From Ectocarpus siliculosus (taxonomy: Eukaryota > Sar > Phaeophyceae > Ectocarpales > Ectocarpaceae), in the NCBI GenBank assembly GCA_000310025.1, contig FN649751.1:3352682-3371261 (forward strand): DNA of 18,580 nt, given 5' to 3'. The notes beneath the pieces were generated by a model. The model worked only from the letters and a program-made list of their open reading frames with translations. It did not search any database and was not told where the DNA came from. Shown in pieces: positions 1-7,978 of this stretch (position 1 is its first letter; each line of letters opens with the position of its first letter). The position numbers and the translations under genes were made by a program.

Positions 1-39
1 CCTTCTCGACGTTGCCTTCCCCCTGTGCTGTCGCCTCAC

Positions 40-99
40 CAGATTGATTTTGTTGATGAATATCCGCTCCTGCCGCAACGACTCCTCCGTCTGAGAAAG
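40..99 (-). CDS. XPO1: XPO1 exon 4
   Basis: This exon has 20 codons, in phase 0 at both ends. The acceptor is GCGCAG at + strand 100-102 and the donor GTGAGG lies at + strand 34-39. The product reads LSQTEESLRQERIFINKINL. The 12 residues before IFINKIN equal the spacing before VYI.KLN in animal CRM1. The next exon lies beyond the left edge of the window. Confidence 0.88.
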
Positions 100-3000
100 C
101 TGCGCGTCGCCAAGTCGCCCCCAGCAGGATAGTGTTCCCCCCCCCCAGCCGCCACCCGCCACCACCACCACCGCGTCCGGACAAACCATCCCATCCCACA
201 CGGCGCGCAACGTCGCCATCGGCAAAAAAAGGCAAGACAAACGCCGAGAGACACGCACACAGGGCGGCAGACGGACGGGTACAACGCACCATGGGGAAGA
301 CGGTGCAAGTATTTTTTGGTTCAGATCGAGGAACTAATGTCGCCGAAATTTTACCCTTTACCTTCTTCGCACCAGCCAAGGGCGAGAGCGGATGCAGGCA
401 GTGGCAGTGGCAGTACGAAGTGCACGACGGGAAAAACACACTTGCTTGGTTCTGAAGGAAAGAAACGAGACATGATGATATCACGAATGCCTGCTCGACG
501 CGCCGCCAGCTTTTCCCCCCACCACAAACAGCACAGAATTAACGGACTAAGAGACGGACGGACGGACAGCAGATAGCGGGCATCTCATCTCAACGTACAG
601 CAGTATACACGTATACACACATCGACCTCCATATCTCAACGCACACAGAGAAACGTTAACACAGACCTGTATGATCTTGCCCACAACGTAGGTCTTGATG
701 CCGTCGCGCTGGTCCTGCGGCAGGATTCTCCATCTCGTCTGGATTGCCCCGTCCAAGATCTGCGCCGCGCCAAACCACAAACAATCCATATAGAGTACAC
801 ATGCAACGGGGTCGCAATCAAGAGTTGGAAAACTCCGTCAAGACAAGGAGCAGAGGCTCAAACTTTCACCAAAAATAAGAAGAAAGTGGGCCAGGTGAGC
901 AAACACAACTACGCCCAGCTCAGCGGTGGAATCTACACAAATACCCTACCATGCCTGTGTTGTACCCTGTGCAAGACCGTGCCGACGAAAAAAGAAACTC
1001 AGTGTCGTCCCCAATTCGGCGTTCCTCAACTGCGGGCCTTCTCCGGTTACAAACGCACAACAGCAGCAGTAGAGATGCTGACAACGGTATGTCTTCTTCC
1101 ACACAAAATACTCTCAAGCCAGCCCGAGGCTGGAGTCGGCGGAAAACGTATCGGTTCATGGTTCGTTTGCCCCGCGCGAAGGCTGACGTCATGTTACGGT
1201 TGAAACCAACAGAGCAAGCACGGCACGCACTCGTACGAGAAACGAACTGCTGCTCAACACCACGTACACTTAAACGGTCGGAAAAAGCAACCGGTGACTA
1301 CAATTACAACACAAGATCACACGAGAAAAAAAAGTTGGAGTGTCAAACAAACATTTCAACAGCAACCCTGGCAGCAGTGGTGCTACGATAACATGCTGCT
1401 GCTGCTGCTGCTTCTGCTTGTTGTGTCAACTGCTGCGAGAGATACTAAAGTGCACAGAATTAGCAGTGGGCCGAGCAACCTCCAACACGACAGCGCTGGC
1501 TTGCACCCACGCCCATGGCCTTGAGGTGCCGGGAAAAGATTGTGCGCGACAACATCGCAAACTCCTGGATGGCGCGGCCGGCCACCGTGGACGTTAGGGC
1601 TGAACAAAATATGCCCGTGGTGTAATACGCTACCTAAGAGACCGCACACCACAGCAACTACGCCGCCGCCATTGCGTGCGTTGACGTCTGCGGGGTAAAC
1701 GAAGCTTGTTCGTGGTACGTGGTCGCTCACAGCACACCTCCCGTACCAAAAAATTCGCCCTCATCGACACGCGCGCGACACATGCGATCGCACGCCGATC
1801 TACACCCAAGAGACCTGTGTTTCCATAAATCTCTCCGCATCACCGAAGCGGTGAAGGCGAAACAACGTTTGCTACTACTGGTACGCGATTTCGCCCCCTG
1901 CCGTCTCTAACGTTTTCGTCAGCCCTCGCCCCCCCTACCTGAAGACCGATGAACCGAGTGTGCTGGCTCTGGGACTGCTCGAGTATGGTCCCCGCCTGCT
2001 GCCACATATCCGGGCTCTCCTTCATCCTCATGAGGAGAATGTTCGCATCGTTGCGCTGTTTCCATTTCATTTCACGCAAGAATTAACAAAGACAATACAT
2101 CGGCATCGGTACGGCACAACCGAAAATAGAGGGACAGGGCGGAGGAGCGGAGGGGGTGGGGAGGTGTTATTTCAACCCAGATGATAGATGCAGATGTCAC
2201 CGCCAAGAGTTGTGAGATCGTAGGTCCCCTGTCAAAAACATGTAAGGATGGGCAACGGACGGATATAGCTCTCAATCACCTGTGTGTGTGCATGACTAGG
2301 GGGGCAAAGCACCCCCCGCAACTTCATATTCGCATCCCGTGCCCAGAGGCAACAACAACAGGGTGGCGGCACGTCTGTCTCGCATCCGTCTTTTCGTGCG
2401 GAGCATGTTTACATTTCTTGCGGCGTTATTAAGATCTCGGTCGCCCGTTACAACAAAAATGGTTGCGAATCTCTGCCGTGTAATGGACACTACAAACACA
2501 CACGAGGAACCGTGGTTCGGTCTAGAAGATGTAATCGACACTACAACACTGCTGCTGCCTGTCGACGAGCGGGAAGAGGGGAAGGAGGGACCGACCACTG
2601 CTGTGCGAGAAACATGGGGAAACACCTACAGCAGTATATACACGTACGTTGGCAGTTGGCAGGCTGTGCGCGTAAGAACGGAACGCGGACCGCCGCCGGG
2701 GCGTCTTTCGTTCCTGCCACGTCTAAAAAATAGGCACATCAACACCAACTAAATACATAAGCGAACAAGATTGAAACTAGCTCCTCCAGCCCTTGCTCTT
2801 TTCGCTGCCCTGCTGCTGTGTCAGACCAGGCGGCTACGAACACGCATGCTGCATCGCTGTCGCCTTGCTTGTAAGCAACTAACGTGTCGTGTGGTGCAAG
2901 GCACGCCCGTTTGTGCAGCCGCAAATTTTGTTCAATCTGGAAGAAAATTAATATCTCAACACCCGTTACGAATAGGTACTTGGTACATGCGGACTGCTGG

Positions 3001-3692
3001 GGTGTGTTTGTGTGCATGTCTCGTGTGGTGGCTGGAAATATCAAGTATCATGATGACTCTCTTTTCCGCCTTGCAGTTGAGGAACGGATGCCGACCCGCA
3101 CGACTATTGCGGCGGAGAGACAAGGCGCGTCGAGCATGCTGGGAGCTCCAACAACCACGAGACGTGAAAAACAAACACCGCTGTGCCGCGGCAGCCGCAG
3201 TCCGGCAGGAGATTGACTCAAAAGGGGGCTGTCACAGACAGACAGACTGCGAACAACAGGCTAAACACAGCCATGGGGACGAGGATGCCCTGCAGGATAC
3301 AAACTCCTGCTTCGTATTCGAGAGAGAGAGAGGCAAGGGCAGATGGGCAAAGTAAAAACCCACCGCCTCGTTCTCTCTCTCTCTTGTTTTCCACCTCTCA
3401 CCCTGTACTGAGAAGTTCTTGCACACCAGCAGCTTACGCATACTGTACTGACTGCTGTAGGTGCTGCTTCCCTCTCGAGTGTAATCAAAGAAAAATAAAA
3501 AATTGCGGATTCCGGTGGTTTAACTCCTGGACACACCTCACGAGGTCTCCTCCTCCTCCTCCTCCTCCTCCTCCTCCCCAGTCCTCTCACCTGCGGATGG
3601 CTCGCGTCGAAGGCCGTGGTAACCACCTGATCCAGCAGAGCCACGTCCATCGGCTGGGAGAAATCCATGAGCTTCGCCGCGGCGGCCTCCAT
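40..3692 (-). CDS. XPO1: Exportin-1 (CRM1/XPO1), 5' part of gene, four coding exons, truncated by left edge
   Basis: Exportin-1 is the karyopherin-beta that carries leucine-rich NES cargo out of the nucleus with RanGTP. Four minus-strand exons (3591-3692, 1939-2055, 667-759, 40-99) join in phase 0 to give 124 residues that follow the exportin-1 N-terminus colinearly. Matching blocks are MDFSQPMDVALLDQVV, SPDMWQQAGTILEQSQSQ, IQTRWRILPQDQRDGIKTYV and RQERIFINKIN; animal and yeast CRM1 have LDFSQ, PDAW..ILEFS, TRWKILP..Q..GIK.YVVG and YI.KLN in the same order. This is the importin-beta N-terminal region (HEAT 1-3) that contacts RanGTP. The N-terminus before DFSQ is about ten residues shorter than in human. 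Donors read GTGAGA, GTAGGG, GTCTGT and GTGAGG. The remaining roughly 950 residues of a usual CRM1 lie beyond position 1. Family recognition is from knowledge of CRM1; no search was run. Confidence 0.95.
100..666 (-). other. XPO1 intron 3
   Basis: 567-nt phase-0 intron. It contains C-rich and CCACCA-rich stretches (137-177) and one copy of the TACAGCAGTA motif (596-605). I see no coding exon or RNA gene. Confidence 0.85.
667..759 (-). CDS. XPO1: XPO1 exon 3
   Basis: This exon has 31 codons, in phase 0 at both ends, with acceptor GCGCAG and donor GTCTGT. The product runs from ILDGAIQTRWRILPQ to VVGKIIQ. It corresponds to the CRM1 segment ILENVIKTRWKILPRNQ..GIKKYVVGLII, the most conserved stretch of the N-terminal domain. 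Confidence 0.95.
760..1938 (-). other. XPO1 intron 2
   Basis: 1179-nt phase-0 intron. It holds a short CTG tract near 1394-1409. The open frames on either strand are low-complexity or frame shadows and resemble no protein I know. Confidence 0.85.
1939..2055 (-). CDS. XPO1: XPO1 exon 2
   Basis: This exon has 39 codons, in phase 0 at both ends. The acceptor is CAG, read on the minus strand after AAATGGAAA, and the donor is GTAGGG. The product includes MKESPDMWQQAGTILEQSQ and ends FIGLQ. It matches the CRM1 block HLKEHPDAW..VDTILEFSQ...YYGLQ residue for residue in spacing. A frame-shadow reading starts further upstream at 2079, but the splice acceptor at 2056-2058 and the joint with exon 1 make that start unnecessary. 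Confidence 0.93.
2056..3590 (-). other. XPO1 intron 1
   Basis: 1535-nt phase-0 intron, long as is common for the first intron. It contains a near-identical 16-base direct repeat (2480-2495 and 2531-2546), a TACAGCAGTA copy (2627-2636), a short GA-repeat (3320-3333) and the (TCC)10 microsatellite beside the exon 1 donor. Open frames of 137 and 194 codons on the plus strand have no recognisable domain. Confidence 0.8.
3548..3577. repeat. (TCC)10 microsatellite
   Basis: Ten uninterrupted TCC units (GGA on the XPO1 strand) end 13 bases before the XPO1 exon 1 boundary, inside intron 1. The transcript therefore carries a purine GGA tract directly downstream of the donor. Confidence 0.97.
3591..3692 (-). 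CDS. XPO1: XPO1 exon 1 with start codon
   Basis: This exon has 34 codons, from ATG at 3692 to HPQ, followed by donor GTGAGA. The start context is good (A at -3, G at +4: AAAATGG). The segment KLMDFSQPMDVALLDQVV matches the first helix of CRM1. The reading frame stays open upstream to 4271 with another ATG, but those residues look nothing like CRM1, so the ATG beside the conserved helix is chosen. A (TCC)10 tract lies in the intron just past the donor. Confidence 0.9.
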
Positions 3693-4759
3693 TTTGGACC
3701 ACCCCCTCTCTGTCTCGTCAACTGGTGCTGTGTGGCAAAATCCTGTGACGCCTCGGGACTTTCCGCCTTCGAAGGGGAGTCCTACCGGCGTGGACAGAGT
3801 TGGGCCGCACGAACCAGGATCGTAAAAGTTTGGACGGCATGCAATGACTTCGTGCAGGAGATTGATGTGGGTTTGGCTGCTTCTGGCCAGGTGAGCTGTT
3901 GGCTGCAGGTTAGACAGACAAACGGTCGTGAGTACCAACGGCACGCCACATGAAACTTTTTCTCGAAGAACGAGCGAGAGGCACAGACGAAGGTGTCTGT
4001 ACAACTGGCAGCACCCCGTTTTGTCCCGGCTCTGCAGCAGCGGGCGACAGAGCAGAGAGAGGGAGAGAGTGTGGCCGCCGGTGTGCCGTTGCGTGCTCTC
4101 GGCTCTCTGTCCTATGTCCCCCTGTGTCGCAACATACCACACGCTACATCGTTTGCGGCATTCTCCGCTCAAAGGACAACGGGGCGTCGATTTGCTCCAC
4201 AACACCAGGAGGCCAACGGACGGCAGCACGGACAACCAGCACACGCGATAATTCCAGTGCAACACCCTCACCTGCCCGCCGTGAAGCCAGCCCCGGCTCC
4301 CCAGGCTCTCGCCCTGCTCCTTGGTCCTCCTCTGCTTTGCAGGATAGCAAGCGCCCGCCGTTTAACACAACACGGGAATCGTCCCGGTGGTGGCGCACAA
4401 GCAAAACCACTTTTTCCAGCAGCGAGCAGCCACTCCGCCTTTCACCCCGAATTCAACACTCACACTCCCCCCCCCCTTTCCCGTCGCAGCTCGGTGGGTT
4501 CAAGGATTGAGTTTCGCGCTGCTCTGTCGTTGACTCTGCTCCGCTGCCCGCCGCCCCGGCATGTTTTTTTTTTTTTCTTTGGCCCCCCGCCTGACCACCC
4601 CCCCCGGTCTTCTTGCCAACGCGTGTCCCCCCGCGCCTGCTCGCCTGCTCTTTCTGCTTTTTTCCCGTGCGAGGCGAGGCATTTGCCGAGCTCGATGTGC
4701 CATCTTGTTCTGCTTTGGCATCATCGGCGGTGCCAAGCGACTGACGGACATCGCACACG
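3693..4759. promoter_or_regulatory. Divergent intergenic spacer between XPO1 and the TMEM8/PGAP6-like gene
   Basis: 1067 bases separate the two start codons, so both 5' UTRs and both promoters must lie here. I found no convincing TATA box. The stretch contains a GA-rich purine tract (about 4050-4071), pyrimidine-rich tracts and a T run of about 14 at 4563-4577. A frame of 266 codons (3993-4793) is open on the plus strand, but its product is Pro/Arg/His-rich and resembles no known protein. Transcription start sites cannot be placed by eye. Confidence 0.6.
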
Positions 4760-4868
4760 ATGGGATCGTCTAGAGCCAGGAGATGTCGTCTGAGGTCCGC
4801 GCTCTTAAGGGCGTGTCTGGTCAGCTCTCTGCTGGCTGTTGAGCTGACGCTTGCAGACGAAGCAGCAG
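4760..4868 (+). CDS. TMEM8/PGAP6-like exon 1: start codon and signal peptide
   Basis: The ATG at 4760 has a strong context (ACGATGG). The product starts MGSSRARRCRLRS, a strongly basic n-region, followed by the hydrophobic core ALLRACLVSSLLAVELTLA and a small-residue region (ADEAA) suited to signal peptidase cleavage. The donor is GTGAGG, in phase 1. A cleaved signal peptide is expected for TMEM8/PGAP6, whose N-terminus is lumenal. The assignment rests on this feature and on position; no homology is readable in so short a piece. Confidence 0.7.
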
Positions 4869-7800
4869 GTGAGGGTGTTCTCTACGACAGCAGCGGTACC
4901 AGCACCAGTCTACAGCAGTAGTCTACCTCTGCCGGTGTAACCGGGGGGATAGAGGCCATCGAAGCACGACTATTTGAAGTCTCTCTCGAGTGCTGCGGCT
5001 AGTACCAACGGCTAGCACCGGGGTTGACCAGCCGGCAGCAGGCCTCTTCGCACTGCATGTACTACAGTATGGTGGCAGCAAGTGCGGGACCTTCAATTGT
5101 ATTCGTCGGTACAAATCACATTTCCAACCTCCCAGACACACAGAATACTCCGCTCTCCGCTCTGCTTGTGCACCTTTGCCGAAGAGGCGCCTCACGTTAC
5201 AGCAGTACCACACCTTTTTCTCTCTCTCTATTTCGTCCTGCCCGACTCCTGTCGCAGGCCTCGAGCCGAGCATGCTCTCTCCTCTCGCGCAGCTCACGTT
5301 GATAGACGCACAGGTGGAGCGGGACGACATGTACTATTTCCAGGTCCGGCTACATCGCGTACTGCAGTACGTTTGAGACTACTTGTAGACCGTAGACACG
5401 ATGGTTGTGTACGTACAGCAGTGGTAGATTTCTAGACCAGGAGGTAGAGTGGACCCATGTAGACTACAGGATACGTACGTACGCTGCTGCATTGGTGTAG
5501 CACCAGTGCCAGTGCCGGACCACAACGAGGCTGCTATATGTTGTTTTAGTGCAGTGGAAGGAGGCTGAACGAGGACAATCCACACAGACAGGCAAAGTGC
5601 TTGTGGGCACGCCGGAGTCTTGATGACACAAGTCTCCACGAAGCCCTTTGCACGTCTTTGACAAGACCGTCGGGGAAGGAGAGGCGCCGACGCAAGCCGC
5701 GCGTGCCCTGCAGCTGGGCACGAAGTGTGATGATGTAGCCTACTTGGACACACCGCGTATGAGCGCTATATTTATTCACCACCTCCGCGAGAACCACCTC
5801 TCTTTCAAGAACGCGGTGGTGCTTGGTGTGAAATACTTACTCCCCGCGCGGATTGCCCCTCGTGGTCCACACGCAGGTGCTTACCGAGGCCTGGCAGAGT
5901 ACGCGTGTGAGGGTGTCGATCGAGGACTGCACCCCCCGCACCGCCGTCATCGCAGCCTTCGGGGCGGAGCCCACCCCTTCCCGCCACGAGCTCCTGGCGC
6001 ACGCCATGCCGGACGTCGCCGGGAACGGGACGTGCGGCGTGGACGTCATCACTCGACCGTCTTACTCCAGAGACGGCGTCTGGTGCGCGCTGCGTACATA
6101 CCTGCCTGTTTTTTTTTGTTTGGTACAGCAGTAGCTCGTGTTCCAACTCGTCAGAAGTTGCAGAGGTTACAGCTGCAGGCACGCACAGAGGCGCGAGCCT
6201 TGATTGTGGGCGTGTTGATGGTACAAGGCATCCCAAAGATCAGCGTCAAAGCGGTAGCCGTCAGCCAGATATGGTATGATACAGTAGTACACCGTACCGT
6301 GTGTGCTATTTCGCCGCCATTGTACACGGTATGTACAGAGCAGCACCGTATTCGTCCACGTACCGCAGAACGACACTGGGTTACACAGGTTTTCTCTTTA
6401 GCCTCTTGTTGCGCATCCTCCCCCTTTTTTTTCCTTGTTTTGGCGGGGTGACCGTAACACAGGCACTTCGCCGTGGTGGGAGGGTCGCCGCTACGCGGGG
6501 ATAGGTATTTTGCCGGGCCTGCGGATACCTTGGCATTCCAAGCAGCCGTCATTGCCGATGTGAGTGTTCTTAAAATTGCTCTACTTCTATTGTGTAGGTA
6601 CGGTTTCTGACCGTGTTTACTTGTTGCGCAATTCTTATCTACACTGCTGCGTGATTGTGCTCCAGACCGCATGACTGATGAGTACACCCAGCGCGCGCAG
6701 TGGCGCCGTGCTTTGGCATGACCCTTTGTTGCATTGCGTAAACTTTTGGCTTCTCCCCGTAATTCCGCACACATAGGCCCCGGCTCGCTCACTCGCAGCT
6801 GCTGCTGCCGCCGCTGTGTGTCATTCCTCCATGTCGTCCTGTTTTTTTTTTCTGCGTGCTCGTCCGCCCAGAGCGCTGTATACCCCACTCTAGACCGGGG
6901 TGTAGCAGCTTCGGGCGACTGCCTGCGGAAGGTCGCTGTACCCCCGGTGGTTGTCCCGACAATCACGGGCCCCCCGGGATCGTCCGCCTCCAGACGAGTC
7001 GGCGGCGGTGGTCAGGGGTCTCGCGGTAGCTTCTTGCCCACATTAGGCAGGTTTCCTGCGGGTGAGTGTGTGTGTGTGTGTTTTTTTTATTATTAGCATC
7101 GACCGCGCTAACCGGCTGACCAGTGAAAGACGTCAGTCTCAGTGCGGTTGAAAACACAAAACACTGCTGTGTGTGCGTTGCATCTCTCCTTCGGCGGCGG
7201 CTGGCGCAAGAATGGGACATCGTCTAGAGGAGTGCCGTAGGACTTTCTTCCGATGTCCCATTGCAGGTACGTCAAATACAGCGGTGTGCACAACGTCTTC
7301 GGCCCGCTTACGCACTCGCTGTCCTCGCGCTTCGTGTTTCTCGGTCTCTTGTCGGAGTTGACGTTTGCCTGGGCTTTGTTTGACCTCTACTCACCCTTCC
7401 TGGGACGAGCAGAAGGTTCCGCGTGAGGAATCGTAATAATTGTCGCCACCAGTGGAGAGGAGATTCTTCGTCGCTGTGCTTGAGGTGCTGTTTCGCGTGA
7501 ACACTACCGCGACAACCCATCCGTTTTCCGTTCTACCGCCGTCCCCCCCACGCTCGGTTCATGCCTAACATACATTTTTGCCACGAACCCTTCGTCTGTG
7601 ACGCACGGAAGGGGGCACCGCGGAGAAGACCGAGGGGAAGGACAAGGGGCGGGGCGACGGCGAGGAGGACGACGCAGGGCACGCCGCCGCCGCCGCCACG
7701 GCCTTCCTCCTCTCGCCCTCGTGGCTGGGCGCTTTCACGGTGTCTGCCTACGACGAGGCCGTCACCGTTCCCTTCGAAGTCGCCGCTATCGTCGACGGGG

Positions 7801-7944
7801 GGGGCGAGACTGAAGGTGGCGGCGGCGCCGTCAGGAGGGGAGGGGGGGGGAGGGGGACAGGAGAGGGTCTAGTCGGAAGGGCGCTGGGGGCGAACGGAAC
7901 GGCGGATGCGAAGTTGCCGACGAGTGACTACGGGGGGAGGCGGC

Positions 7945-7978
<34 letters not shown>

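Noticed and set aside
2771-3953. Plus-strand frames of 194 and 256 codons over XPO1 intron 1, exon 1 and 5' region
   Set aside because: One reads through the antisense of XPO1 exon 1 and the (TCC)10 tract as poly-Pro. Neither shows a domain.
3993-4793. 266-codon plus-strand open frame in the divergent spacer
   Set aside because: The product is low-complexity Pro/His/Arg with a poly-Phe run from the T tract. The signal-peptide frame starting at 4760 overlaps its end and is far more protein-like.
6151-6966. 271-codon minus-strand open frame
   Set aside because: It lies antisense to exon 4 and part of exon 5, whose splice sites and phases are consistent on the plus strand. No family resemblance.
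7947-7976. Possible CRISPR-like tandem repeat
   Set aside because: It is a plain CAG trinucleotide tract in frame in a eukaryotic exon; there are no spacers.
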